From Aspidapion aeneum (Eukaryota; Arthropoda; Insecta; Coleoptera; Brentidae), in assembly GCA_963576565.1 (NCBI GenBank), contig OY755044.1:40693235-40757234 (forward strand): a stretch of DNA of 64,000 nt, written 5' to 3'. A model generated the notes under the pieces. It worked only from the letters and a program-made list of their open reading frames with translations. It ran no database searches and was not told the origin of the DNA. Each line of letters starts with the position of its first letter. The stretch's first letter is position 1. The translations under genes were made by a program, and so were the position numbers. Positions 11,700 through 22,675 of the stretch are shown piece by piece.

Positions 11700-12105
11700 G
11701 CTCGAAAAGGAATAATATTTGATTAAATTCAGCTGTATACCTACCAAATTCTAAATACCTCATTCATAATAGAGTTCGAGCAAACCCACGGGGCCGCGCG
11801 CCCGACAGGCTCTCTCTCTTTAATGCACCTCATTTAAAAGAGCGAAAGAATTGCCAAGCGCTCCGGGTTGTTTACGCGAAGTCACTAAATGTCCACGTCT
11901 TGAAAAAGGAATCTATAAGCGGGAGAAAGTTAGTAGGACGATTGTAAAGTAGATCGGTATAATTGTCTTTGGTATGGCAACACCGCCGACTCTTTCGGAG
12001 GAGGCAATTCTCAATAAATATTTACACCGTCCTGTATGGCCATCTGGTATGAGATATCGGTAAATGGGACCATTTTGGATTGGTTGTCTATTTTATTAGT
12101 TTATG
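11700..12105. other. Right end of the composite insertion
   Basis: This is non-coding and somewhat GC-richer around 11785-11870. It ends at the 8-bp target duplication (12106-12113). The apparent N-terminal 23 residues of the frame starting at 12036 belong to this insertion and not to the BEL1 protein. Confidence 0.6.
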
Positions 12106-13935
12106 CTTTCTGCGATTCGCAAGTCGTATTGCACTGGCTTTCATCCCCTCCTAATCGCTGGCAAACCTTTGTTGGAAATCGAGTCAGTAGAATCCAAGAA
12201 ATCATTCCCTCAAACTCGTGGCGCTACATTCCTTCTGCTTTAAATGCAGCCGATGTTGCGTCACGAGGGGCCACCCCTTCACAGCTGATGTCACATGACA
12301 TGTGGTGGAACGCACCGTCGTTTTTGTGGTCTCCCGAAAACGAATGGCCCGATTTTCATAAATCAAAAATGCCGATTGATTTCGGAGATATTAATCTGGA
12401 GGAAAAGCCAAAGGTCTGTTGCAATGCGATAATTGACGTTAACTTCTTAGATCAGCTTCTTATCAAATATTCATCTATATCAAAAATTCAACGTATCATT
12501 TGTTATGTCCTTCGAATAGGTAACCTTTTTCAAAACCATTCCTATCAAAAACCCACTAAGCCACCGGACCAAAAAATTATTTTTGAAAATATTGTTTTTC
12601 CTACCACCGGTGCAAAGTGCGTTATACCTTTTTATCAAACGCGTTCAAGGTTCTTGTTTTTCTGAGCTTTTTTCCGCGTTATCTAAGGATAAACCAATAC
12701 CGAAACCTTTCCGAAAACTTTCACCTTTTCTTGATGAAAATAATATCATTAGAGTCGGTGGCAGATTACAAAAATCTGACCTTTTGTCTTATTCTGCAAA
12801 ACACCCCGTCTACTTTCGAGTAACCATCGTTTAACTACTCTTCTTATCGAGTCCACTCATCGACAATACCTTCATCCTGGGTTTAAAACATTACACAATC
12901 TGCTTTTACAGCAATTTTGGATATTATCTGCCAGACGGGCAATTCAAAGAACCATATCCAAGTGTTTGCAATGTTTTAGAATCAACCCTAAACCCTATAG
13001 ACCGCCCATAATGAGTTCACTTCCCGCTCATCGAATCAATCAACTTAAACCTTTTTCGAGTGTAGCTATCGACTTTTGTGGGACCTTTCTTTGTGATTCC
13101 TCATCGTTACCGTGGTTGTAAAGCTTTCAAATCGTATGTCTGTGTGTTTGTCTGTACGGCCACACATTGCGTGCATTTGGAATTAACCATGGAACTGTCC
13201 ACCGAAAGGTTCGTAGGTGCATTCCATCGATTCATTTCCAGATGTGGAAGCGTGACGCAATGCTGGTCAGATCAAGGCAGTAATTTTATAGGGTTTCGTA
13301 ACCAATTACTTGATTACGCAAGAAGTGCGGCCACCAGACTTTCTATTCGTTGGCATCTGGGACCTCCTCTCAGTCCACATTTCAATGGCCTGGCAGAAGC
13401 TGGCGTCAAAAGTTTTAAAACTCACTTTGTTCGAGTAGTCGGCGACCAGAAGTTGTCCATCATGGAAATGTCCACCCTTACATGTCGCATAGAAGCCTTA
13501 CTTAATAGTCGCCCTTTATCTCCTGCCTCTTCAGACCCACACGATCTTCAACTTCTTACCCCTGGGCATTTTTTGACCCTTGAACCCCTTAATTCAGAAA
13601 TTCCGGAGTCAGATTTGTCCGAGGTTCCCCTAAATCGGCTCTCGAGATGGCAACTAATCCAAAAACTACATACTGATTTTTGGAAACGGTATTCTATAGA
13701 GTATTTGCATACGCTACAACAGCGACACAAGTGGGCTGATTCGTCCCCAAATATCAAATTAAATGATTTGGTTATCATAACAAGTGATCACAGCCAATCA
13801 CCTTTGAAATGGCCGGTCGGTCGGGTCATCGAACTGCATCCCGGCGGAGACGGTCAGGTGCGTGTTGCGACGGTACAAACGGTTGCCGGTGTTTACAAGC
13901 GGCCAGTTGTAAAACTGTGCCTCTTGCCAAATTAA
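12106..13935 (+). pseudogene. BEL1 RNase H C-terminal part and integrase
   Basis: Homology resumes with FCDSQVVLHWL and WQTFVGNRVSRIQ (end of RNase H), then VRVGGRL/I-RVGGRLQ before the integrase. The integrase core has its first Asp in AIDF near 13070, the second in SDQGSNF (13270-13272) and the Glu in GLAEAGVKS (13396-13398), giving 41 residues between the last two, the same as in BEL2. The C-terminus has WPVGRVIELHPG and RPVVKLCLLP and stops at 13935. Frameshifts near 12650, 12825 and 13076 break the frame. Confidence 0.87.
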
Positions 13936-14166
13936 AAGTAATTTTAATTTTTTCTACCTATTGAAGTCAATTATTACAATAGGTAATTCTTTATTATTAT
14001 TTTTTTAATTTTGTTTGTTTGTTTTGACTTTTTCGGGTTTTCGTTATCTCTAAATAAACTTACGCTACGTATCTGTTTTTCATTCATTTGTATTTATCGG
14101 TCGATCATTTTTTTTCTATATCTGTCCGGCTGATATTCTAAAATTGTGTGTTTTGGAGGGCAGTTA
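13936..14166 (+). other. BEL1 3' untranslated region and polypurine stretch
   Basis: T-rich non-coding sequence runs from the pol stop to the LTR. A short purine run ggaggg at 14156-14161 lies just before the LTR and is the best candidate for the plus-strand priming site. Confidence 0.45.
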
Positions 14167-14637
14167 TGTTAGCTCCCGCTAAATTTCGCGGTGTTTGTAA
14201 ATTTTAAAACCACACAATTGAATGACGGACAGAGTGCATTCGCGCATTTTGGACATGCGCACTAAGAATCAGTGAGATCCTTTTTCGACCGCCTCGAGAA
14301 ATGGTGTGTTAATTTACTTTCTCCAACTATTTCAAATTTCTACACCTGAAAATGCTCGATTTTGGTGTACTGAAGCATAGAACTAGAAACTTCAGCCCTT
14401 CAGCTACGTGGTGACATCATTACATCCAGATAGGGGCCCCTTGGAAGTGGAGAAATTGGCTGCAAACTGGTGAGTGCTTTGTCTCTGATTTCCCTTGTGT
14501 GGTACCCACAATTAACCTATGGACCTTTTAATTATTTCGTAATTTCATATCAATATATTTATGTTTGTTCGCGCTTTCATTAATTAAATTATATACAGTC
14601 CATTGCATTTATCGTTTTTCTTACTGCAGACATAACA
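14167..14637 (+). repeat. BEL1 3' LTR (471 bp)
   Basis: It begins tgttagctcccgc and ends gcagacataaca. The termini TGTTA/TAACA are inverted and the unit directly follows the pol 3' end. No partner LTR exists in the window, so the exact borders rest on the terminal motif and position. Confidence 0.65.
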
Positions 14638-15144
14638 TCTGTCACAAAGTCATAGCAATTCTTTTTATAAATAAAATAAAATATTTATTTTTTGAAAACA
14701 AAACATTATAAGTTATTTTTTGTAATGTCGCCGGTGTACAATTTTTATATGGGCGAGTCCCTGGCACCCCCCATCATAACAAAAGCATTGTCACAAATTC
14801 ACCACAGTTTTTTTAATTACTAAAATCTGTTACACCACATTTTATTGAAATTTTATTAATTAGTATTTTTTGTTATTACGAGCTTCGTGTTTGGACTTAT
14901 TAAACTAAAGGTTCTTCAATAAATAGCTAAAACTATAGCGAACACTCCACACAACTTATATCTTGGCTACATAAAATAGTTTTTTTGGGTAAGAAAAGCA
15001 CACACAGCTGTTTGTCGACTTGTCCAACGTTGACTGAGGTCTAGACGGAACCGCGAGCTTCTTTGGAGTCCGTGATCACGTGTTTCGTGGTGAAAGGTTC
15101 ATACACGTTTAAATTGTAACCCATTAAATGGTAGTAAAACAGTC
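14638..15144. other. Sequence between BEL1 and BEL2; possible minus-strand exon
   Basis: Mostly AT-rich and unassigned. On the minus strand, 15144 down to 15041 reads without a stop for about 34 codons, with coding-like composition (contains VYEPFTTKHV), and ends in a stop at 15041-15043. BEL2 inserted just upstream of it. I cannot find its other exons, so it may be chance. The 14-mer ctgtcacaaagtca occurs both at about 14639 and at 29661. Confidence 0.25.
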
Positions 15145-15637
15145 TGTTGATGATTTGAGGTTTGAGGTTGGTAGAGCCGCGGGACTGTAAACGCGCTGGT
15201 CGTTTTATAAAACCTGGGTGCAAAAATCCTTAAAAGGACGATGTAAAAATATTAATTTTTCCGAGCCACACAAAGACAATATAGAGGATTGGCACTCAGC
15301 TTTTTAGTTGTTTCCGTCGCCCAGAGGAGCTCCTCTCGCTGGCCCAGTCGTTGCAGTCGATCCACACTAGAATCACTTGTTTGTGTAATGGTTTAGTTTG
15401 ATTTTCTAAGAATGTTATTGGATTTTTTGGTTAATAGAATTTATCACCATGCTGCGTGGTGATCTCGATAGAATACGACAGACGAATCTTTTTTTGGTTA
15501 CGCCTTTTTGCGCAGATTCATTTTTCGTAGATGGCGCTGGCGTTTTGCTTGTGCCAATCAAAATTGAAATTGTGTGGGTTTTCCGGATACGGGAATTTGG
15601 CGCAAAATTTGAACGTAAAATTAAAGTTGCACGAACA
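15145..15637 (-). repeat. BEL2 3' LTR (493 bp)
   Basis: It begins on the plus strand tgttgatgatttgagg and ends gttgcacgaaca, with TG..CA termini on both strands. It carries gcagtcgat, absent from the other LTR. On the minus strand a purine run (gtgggcggaaa, complement of 15638-15648) directly precedes it and fits the polypurine tract. Confidence 0.93.
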
Positions 15638-15851
15638 TTTTCCGCCCACTTAAAACGAAGTTTTACATTGAGATTAAGTTGAATAAACAAATGGCTATAT
15701 ATAAAAAAAAAAATAAGTTAATTCAAAACCTTAAAGGGTAGGTCATTAAAATCCGTTTTAGATTTATAGATTAAAAGGAAAAAAAAAATGCAAATAAAAT
15801 ATATATATTCTAGATAACGACACACGAAACAAAAAGGAGTTGCTTGGGAGT
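15638..15851 (-). other. BEL2 3' untranslated region
   Basis: AT-rich non-coding sequence between the pol stop codon (complement of 15852-15854) and the 3' LTR, ending in the purine tract. Confidence 0.6.
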
Positions 15852-15996
15852 TTAGTGCGCATCTAAAGGTAGTGGGCACAACTTGACCACGGGACGAGTG
15901 AAAAGTCCGTATTGTGTTTTAATAGTAGCAACTCGAATGTGATTATCCCGACCAGGATGTACGGACACTATTCTACCCAGCAACCAGTGTAATGGC
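15852..15996 (-). pseudogene. BEL2 integrase C-terminal end, beyond the foldback insertion
   Basis: The minus-strand frame carries WLLGRIVSVHPG, DNHIRVATI and RPVVKLCPLP before its stop at 15852-15854. This is the conserved end of BEL/Pao integrase and matches the BEL1 end. The preceding residues lie on the other side of the insertion, at 23376 and above. The repeated cagtgtaatggc marks both edges. Confidence 0.9.
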
Positions 15997-16267
15997 ATTG
16001 TTAAAGGAGAAGAAACGACAAGTCCTGCTCACTTCACAAATATTTTATTGTCTAATCACGACGCGTTTCGGTTTTTAAAAAACCATTATCAAGTGGTCTG
16101 GTAGACAGTTAAGAATCATCTTTGAAACAAATGAAAAACTGGAACACACAAAAATAAAAAACTAAAACATTTAAAACAGTCTAAAACAACATACAGATTA
16201 AAAATCAGTCAAACGGACATAAACACGTAATTTTAATAAAATACAATTAATTGACCTTAGAAGGTAT

Positions 16268-16683
16268 TGTTACAAATTTAAGTTATTTAAATTTTATAAT
16301 TGGAATTTATTTAGGTTTAGTGTAGTATTAGGTCGATTTATCTTAAGCTTGTATTCTTAGTCTAGGTTTTAGTTGCGTTGTCTGTGGCTTGCGGTCGCGG
16401 TAGTGCGGGAACTTTCCGGACGTCGAAGGCTGCCGGAAAGTTCGAGAGAGATGGACGATCCTATATATAGGGCCGGGGTCGCGCACCAGGCAGTCAGTCA
16501 CAGATAACGTGCGTAGTGGTCGCGAGATGAACACGAAGTTAATAGACCGATTATAGTAGTGAATTATTAGCAAGTTATTACTAAGTTTAAGTGCGTGTTT
16601 TTTTGTACATAATTTGTCGAAATAAATTGACGTATCGTTTTCAACAATTGCGAGTTTTAATTTGTCGTTGTGAACCCGTAACA
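16268..16683 (+). repeat. Gypsy 5' LTR (416 bp)
   Basis: It begins tgttacaaatttaag and ends gaacccgtaaca. It contains a TATA box (ctatatatag near 16463-16472), a cagtcagtca start-site-like stretch about 30 bp downstream, and an AATAAA at 16621-16626. Confidence 0.95.
16463..16502 (+). promoter_or_regulatory. Gypsy LTR core promoter (TATA box and initiator-like site)
   Basis: ctatatatag is followed at normal spacing (about 28-32 bp) by cagtcagtca, which resembles the arthropod initiator TCAGT. The same arrangement is repeated in the 3' LTR near 22857-22896. Confidence 0.65.
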
Positions 16684-16684
16684 A

Positions 16685-16702
16685 TTGGTGTCAGAAGTGA
16701 GA
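16685..16702 (+). promoter_or_regulatory. Putative Gypsy primer-binding site
   Basis: ttggtgtcagaagtgag starts one or two bases after the LTR end, the usual place for tRNA-primed minus-strand synthesis, and contains the TGG that pairs with a tRNA CCA end. I did not identify the tRNA. Confidence 0.6.
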
Positions 16703-16781
16703 TTAAAAGAAATAAATAGTGCAAAGACTATCCTTATACAGTATCACCGGATAGGACAATTGGACAGAGAAACAGTAAGTG

Positions 16782-17700
16782 ATTTTTCTAGAATATTCGA
16801 AGAAGTTCGATATTGTGCTATTCAAAAACTAGAAGAGATATACAAATACCGACTTCGACATTAGATTAGTAATTTTAAAAGTAAGAATCACAAAGAATTT
16901 CTAGAACATTCCATCACTTTCTACGACGCTCTATTCGAAAACCAGAAGAAATATCCAAAAAGAGACTTCGACATTAGCTTAGTAATTTCAAAAGTAAGAA
17001 CTAAAAAGAATTTCTAGAAGATTCCATAACATTCTACGACGTTCTATTCAAAAACTAGAAGAGATATACAAATACCGATTTCGACATTAGTTTAGTTATT
17101 TCAAAAGTAAGAATTAGAAAGAATTTCTAGAAGATTCCATAACATTCTACGACGTTCTATTCAAAAACTAGAAGAGATATACAAATACCGATTTCGACAT
17201 TAGTTTAGTTATTTCAAAAGTAAGAATTAGAAAGAATTTCTAGAAGATTCCATAACATTCTACGACGTTCTATTCAAAAACTAGAAGAGATATACAAATA
17301 CCGATTTCGACATTAGTTTAGTTATTTCAAAAGTAAGAATTAGAAAGAATTTCTAGAAGATTCCATAACATTCTACGACGTTCTATTCAAAAACTAGAAG
17401 AGATATACAAATACCGATTTCGACATTAGTTTAGTTATTTCAAAAGTAAGAATTATAAAGAATTTCTAGAAGATTCCATAACATTCTACGACGTTCTATT
17501 CAAAAACTAGAAGAGATATACAAATACCGACTTCGACAGTAGCTTAGTTATTTTAAAAGTAAGAATTAGAAATTATTTCTAGAATATTCCATAACATTCT
17601 ACCACGGTCTATTCGAGAACCAAAAGAGATAATCAAAAAGTGACTTCTACATTTGCCTAGTAGCAGAAAGAGTAGCATCTACCAGTATATTCCAGAACAT
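16782..17700 (+). repeat. 113-bp tandem repeats in the Gypsy leader, ~8 units
   Basis: The word gaatttctagaa(g/c)att recurs at 16895, 17008, 17121, 17234, 17347 and 17460, exactly 113 bp apart, with diverged units before (about 16782) and after (about 17573 and 17686). The middle five units are nearly identical and the outer ones decay. Each unit includes ctagaagagatatacaaata and cgacattag. The array lies between primer-binding site and gag and has no open frame. Confidence 0.93.
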
Positions 17701-17802
17701 TCCATTAGGTTCTTTTTAAGAATTGGAAGAGATATTGAAAAACCGACTTCGACATTCACTTTATAGCCCTAAAATAGACGTTTTAAGTGATTTATCAGGA
17801 AG

Positions 17803-19086
17803 TTGATGCTTACTAGACAAGGATCGGCCAAGATGGAAGATTTAACTAAAATGATGCAGGCTCTAGCAGCTCAAATGGCTCAAAACCAGAACGACATGAA
17901 ACAGACCATTGAACAAAACCAGGGCGATATGAAACACACCATGGACGACATGAAACACACTATTGAACAAAACCAGAACGATATGAGACAGACATTAGAC
18001 GGCATGCAAGAAAACTTCGATCAGATAAAGAGCAACTCCGAACAGCTGAGAGAAGAGTTCAAAGCAGCAACTGAAGATCTTAAGGAAGAAATAACTCAAA
18101 GAATGCAGAATGTAGAAGAAAAGGTACAAAACCAATTGCAGAATGTAGAAGAAACGGTACAAAACAAATTGCAGAATGTTGAAGAAAAAGTGGAGACCAA
18201 GCTACAGAATGTAAGAGAAGAAGTTTTTCAAACAGTGGAAGAAAAGCTCCAGGATGTGTCAAAACAGCTTATACAGCTCCAAAAAGAACACAACAAAATG
18301 AAAACTCAGGGATGTGTTGTGAATTCCAACCAAAACATTAAGCCTCCAAATTTCGATGGTACGTCTTCCTGGTCTACTTATAAACAACAGTTTGAAGCTG
18401 CCGCTGCTGCAAATGGTTGGGACGAGGACGAAAAAGCTAGAGCGTTGTTAGTAGCTCTACGGGAACCTGCACTCGGACTTTTACGGTCCATTCCAGTCGA
18501 ACAAAAACAGAATTATAACGCTTTAGTGGCAGCGCTAGAAAGAAGGTATGGAGACGAACACTTGCGAAATTTACATTGGTCAGAATTAAATGTTCGTCAA
18601 CAAAGGCCAGGAGAATCATTGCAAGAGTATGAAGCAGATATCAGGAGGCTGATGTATTTAGCTTACCCAGAAATGCCAGAAAATTACAGAGATCCCTTCA
18701 CGGTAGATCGCTTTATTAACGGATTACGAGACACGGAAAAGTTACTTCGTCGAGAACGCTTCCATAACAGCAGTGAAGTGTTGATTCGAGCCCTTGAAAT
18801 TGAATCATCAAATAATATGTCCAGGCCAAAAGTAAGAGCTGTTTCAATTCAGGAGGGAGAAGAAATGAGCAATGGACATGAGGTCAACTCAAAAACGCTA
18901 AACCAAATGTTTCAATCACTGATAGAGAAGATTGACTCTTTGAAAGAAAGCAGACGATCCCCTCCAAATGTAAAGTGTTTCAGATGCGGACGTACAGGGC
19001 ATATTCAACGCGATTGTCGCGTCCAAATAAGGTCTCGCTCGCCATCTAGCGGGACAGAGTACCGAAGAAGAGATCAGGAAAACTAA
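17803..19086 (+). CDS. gag: Gypsy Gag protein with coiled coil and zinc knuckle (427 aa)
   Basis: An intact frame whose product would form the retrotransposon particle. Residues about 11-180 are a Q/E/N-rich coiled coil. It has MKQT/MKHT-type short repeats (residues 30-66), then four 11-residue hendecad repeats of (L/M)QNVEE type (residues 101-144). A Ty3/Gypsy capsid domain follows (about 185-330, with WSTYKQQF, GESLQEYEADIRRL and FINGLRD). A single zinc knuckle CFRCGRTGHIQRDC lies at residues 392-405, followed by an R/S-rich tail. Met-2 or Met-11 could also start it. Pol follows in the -1 frame and its open frame overlaps the gag end. Confidence 0.9.
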   Translation: MMLTRQGSAKMEDLTKMMQALAAQMAQNQNDMKQTIEQNQGDMKHTMDDMKHTIEQNQNDMRQTLDGMQENFDQIKSNSEQLREEFKAATEDLKEEITQRMQNVEEKVQNQLQNVEETVQNKLQNVEEKVETKLQNVREEVFQTVEEKLQDVSKQLIQLQKEHNKMKTQGCVVNSNQNIKPPNFDGTSSWSTYKQQFEAAAAANGWDEDEKARALLVALREPALGLLRSIPVEQKQNYNALVAALERRYGDEHLRNLHWSELNVRQQRPGESLQEYEADIRRLMYLAYPEMPENYRDPFTVDRFINGLRDTEKLLRRERFHNSSEVLIRALEIESSNNMSRPKVRAVSIQEGEEMSNGHEVNSKTLNQMFQSLIEKIDSLKESRRSPPNVKCFRCGRTGHIQRDCRVQIRSRSPSSGTEYRRRDQEN

Positions 19087-19109
19087 AACTAGTCAACGCA
19101 GAGGGGCGG

Positions 19110-22100
19110 GTGTTGGCTAATGGGAATAGAGCCCCCAAAATTTACCCTATTAAGAGCCTAAAACATTCTGCTGACAGTCTTAACATCGACGGACTCATTA
19201 ATGGGAGAAAAGTTAATATAACAGTAGACACTGGTGCTGCCATATCATTGCTTAAGTTCAAAATTGCAACGAGATATAAAATTCGACCAATAGAAAAGAA
19301 AATAACACTTAAGACTGTGACTGGGGAATCCGCCGACGTGTTGGGGCAGACAGATATAGACCTACAGCTGGGAAGATTGAAGATTCGCCACACTGTATTG
19401 GTTGCCGAAATTGAAGACGAATTTATTTTGGGAATGGACTTGATAAGTAAACATGGATTTGCGTTTGATAATAAACTTAATACCCTAAGATTTGGGAATG
19501 AAGAGTTCATTTTGTCAAATAGTCACTTCAATAAAGAACCAATAAAGGTCGTGGCAGTATGCACAACAAGACTAGTCGGTAACAGTGAGACCATAATTTT
19601 TGGGAGGCTGGAAAGTAAAACATCAAGCTGCGTCGGACTCATAAGCCAACAAAACACACCCAACACCTACCTCGTTGCAAAATCACTAGTTAAAACCGAT
19701 AAAGACATCCCGATTAGAGTCGCCAATATTTTCCCAAATAGTGTCAAAATTAATAAGGGGGAGGTGGTAGCATTATTTGAACCAGTACAGAAAGTAACAA
19801 GATGTGAAGAGCCAACTTCCGAGGATACAAGCAAGTTACCAATGGAGGTACTTCAGCAATTTGAGTCAACTTGGCAACATCTCACTCCAGAAGAATATAG
19901 TAAAGCGAGAGAGTTTATAGAAGAACAAAGTAATATCTTCGAAACTAGGAGTAGTTCGGGACGCACAAACCTTATTCAACATGCTATCAACACTGGCGAT
20001 GCCCAACCGATAAGACAACCCCCAAGAAGACTACCAATGGTCAAACAAGAAGAAGTTCACAATCTCATTAATAAAATGCTCAGCGACGGTGTTATTGAAG
20101 AGTCATCAAGTCCTTGGTCATCTCCTGTGGTGTTGGTCACTAAAAAGGATGGAAGTACTAGATTTTGTGTCGACTACAGGAAACTTAACGATGTGACCAA
20201 GAAAGATAGTTACCCACTGCCCAGAATAGACGACACATTAACAACGTTGGCAGGATCATATTGGTTTTCTACTCTTGACCTGAAAAGTGGGTATTGGCAA
20301 GTAGGAATCTTTGAATAAGATAAAGAGAAGACTGCATTCTCTGCTGGAAGTGGACTTTATCAGTTTAATGTGATGCCATTTGGCCTGTGCAATGCCCCAG
20401 CTACATTTGAAAGACTAATGGAAGTCGTTCTACGAGGCCTTACTTGGAAAACCTGCCTAGTCTATTTGGATGATGTCATAGTAATGGGGAAATCATTTCA
20501 AGAACATCTAGATAATTTACGAGAAGTATTCTCAAGAATCAGGAACGCAAATCTTAAATTAAACTCAAAGAAATGTTTTCTGTTCCAAGAAAAAGTTGAG
20601 TTCCTGGGTCACGTCGTTTCCCGAGAAGGCATCCATACCGACGAAAAGAAGCTACAAGCAATAAAAGAATGGCCTCAACCTCGTGACAAACATGAATTGA
20701 GAAGCTTTTTGGGTCTGTGTACATACTACAGACGATTTGTAGAAGGATTCGCCAAAATAGCGTCTCCGTTACATAGACTTACAGAAGATAAAGCTTCTTA
20801 CAAATGGAATACCGAATGCGACCAAGCATTTAGAAGACTAAAAGCAGCATTATGTTCTAGTCCGATTCTTGCATATCCCATTCCAAAAGGAAAATTCATA
20901 TTAGATACTGATGCGAGCAACGATGGCATAGGAGCAGTACTCTCCCAAGTACAAGATGGAGAAGAACGGGTCATCGAATTTTTCAGCAAGAAGGTATCCA
21001 AACCAGAGAGAAATTATTGTGTTACTAGAAAGGAGCTCCTAGCCATAGTTAAATCCGTAGATCACTTTCACAAATATCTCTACGGACAAGTGTTTCTGAT
21101 TAGAACGGATCATGCTGCGTTACAGTGGCTCATGAAAATGAAACAACCTGAGGGGCAAGTCGCGAGATGGATAGAAAAGCTACAACAATACCATTATCAA
21201 ATTAAGCACCGAGCAGGAAGGGTGCATAATAATGCAGATGCATGTCCAGAAGACCTTGCCCCGAGGATTGTAAACATTGCAGGAAAATTGACCAGAAAGA
21301 AGGAATTACCTACGTGCGCCAGATAAAGTTAGAACCAGATGAAGAATGGATGTCGGCTTCGATTAGAACCACACAACTTAACGACAAAGATGTAGGACCT
21401 ATCTTGCGATTGAAAGAAGAGAACAAGCCACGACCATCATGGCAAGATATCGCAAACCAAGGGGTGATATTCAAATCACTGTGGGCACACTGGGATTCAC
21501 TGATAGTAGAAGAAAACATCCTTAAACGTGCCTGGGAAAGTGCCGATGGCCTTACTGTGATTAATCAAGTAGTGGTTCCTAGGAGCATGGTAGACAATAT
21601 AATGGCCGAATGCCATGGTGGAAAATCAGGCGCGCACCTAGGCATAAATAAAACCATGGACAAAATTCGAAACCGATTTTATTGGGTCAATTACTTTCAA
21701 GATGTGAAAAACTGGTGCCGCCGATGTTCGACTTGTGCAGCCAGCCAAGGTCCCAAAACAAGGTCCAGAGGTCAAATGAAACAATATAACGTAGGTCTGC
21801 CATTCGAACGCATTGCTATTGATGTGGCCGGACCATTTCCAGAAACTAAAAAGGGCAACAAATACATCCTTGTTGTCATGGATTATTTTAGCAAATGGCC
21901 AGAAGTTTTTGCTTTGCCTAACCAAGAGGCCGCTACAGTTGCAGAAGTTCTGGTAAATGATGTTTTCAGCCGATTTGGCATTCCTTTGGAACTACATTCA
22001 GATCAAGGAAGAAACTTTGAATCAAAACTCTTCCAGAATCTCTGTGACCTTTTAGGAATACATAAAACACGGACTACTGCTTTGCATCCGCAGTCAGATG

Positions 22101-22675
22101 GCATGGTTGAAAGATTTAATAAAACAATAGAGGAACATCTTTGCAAAGTTGTTGATGAGCACCAAACAGATTGGGACCAATATATTCCATTGTTTTTGAT
22201 GGCCTATAGAACTGCCATTCACAATACGACAGGAGCTACTCCATCTAGTATCCTGTTTGGTAGAGAACTGCGTTTACCATGTGATATCATGTTTGGTTCA
22301 CCTGAAGAAGCACACTTAGAGGTTAATGACTATGTCGAACGTTTAAGGCAAAAGCTGCACGATATCCATGAAGCGGTTAGAGAGCGAATAGAAATAGCCA
22401 GTGACCGCATGAAAGCGAGATATGACCTGAAAGCAAACTCTTCAGGGTTCAAAGAGAATGATCAAGTCTGGCTATACAATCCTCAACGCAAGAAAGGAAG
22501 ATCACCTAAGTTGACACCACCATGGGAAGGGCCTTATAAAGTTGTTAAGAGAATTAATGATGTAGTCTACCGAATCCAGAGAAGCCCGAAGTCCAAGATG
22601 AAAGTTGTTCATCTAGACAGACTAAAACCTTACCTGGGATCAAACCTGAAGAGGAGGATAGTGTTACAAATTTAA
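19110..22675 (+). pseudogene. pol: Gypsy Pol: protease, RT, RNase H, integrase; two lesions
   Basis: The frame is open upstream into the end of gag in the -1 register, so 19110 is not a real start and expression by -1 frameshifting is likely. The protease has VDTGAAISLL (codon 40 on). RT has the LVTKKDGSTRFCVDYRKLN block and the catalytic YLDD at 20462-20473. RNase H begins LDTDASNDGIGAVLS. Integrase has an H-H-C-C zinc region (about 21613-21745) and catalytic D (21821-21823), D (22001-22003) and E (22109-22111), spaced D-x35-E. The lesions are a TAA at 20316-20318 within RT and one missing base near 21240 between RNase H and integrase. Otherwise all key residues are present. Confidence 0.93.
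22647..22661 (+). promoter_or_regulatory. Gypsy polypurine tract
   Basis: tgaagaggaggatag directly precedes the 3' LTR, as expected for the plus-strand primer. It overlaps the final pol codons. Confidence 0.7.

Larger units (their letters stand above)
4515..12105. mobile_element. 7.6-kb composite insertion in BEL1, 8-bp target duplication
   Basis: The octamer ctttctgc flanks the insert at 4507-4514 and 12106-12113. Reading across with one copy removed puts the RNase H frame back in register, which fixes both borders. The ends are only weakly inverted (left cagaaacgagtataatatag; right-end complement cataaactaataaaatagac). No transposase frame was found. The content is composite: minisatellite, LINE tail, MITE, (TA)n and inverted satellite. 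An 8-bp duplication is usual for hAT and some other DNA transposons, so the carrier may be a non-autonomous hAT-like element that later gained other repeats. That family assignment is inference. Confidence 0.7.
1182..14637 (+). mobile_element. BEL/Pao LTR retrotransposon BEL1, 5'-truncated and split
   Basis: Gag, DSG protease, reverse transcriptase, RNase H and integrase occur in BEL/Pao order on the plus strand and end in a 471-bp LTR. No matching 5' LTR lies upstream: homology to the BEL2 gag starts near 1182, just after an in-frame TAG at 1179-1181, so the 5' end is lost. A 7.6-kb insertion (4515-12105) splits the RNase H region. In-frame stops and several frameshifts show that the copy is dead. 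BEL/Pao elements copy through an RNA intermediate and integrate with their own integrase; this copy cannot do so. Confidence 0.9.

Noticed and set aside
15415..15690. Frames on both strands within the BEL2 LTR, repeated at 29435-29735
   Set aside because: LTR sequence. Both copies carry the same frames and no known LTR encodes a protein there.
16343..16684. 113-residue minus-strand frame, also present at 22737-22967
   Set aside because: Lies inside the Gypsy LTR, antisense to the element, with no domain.
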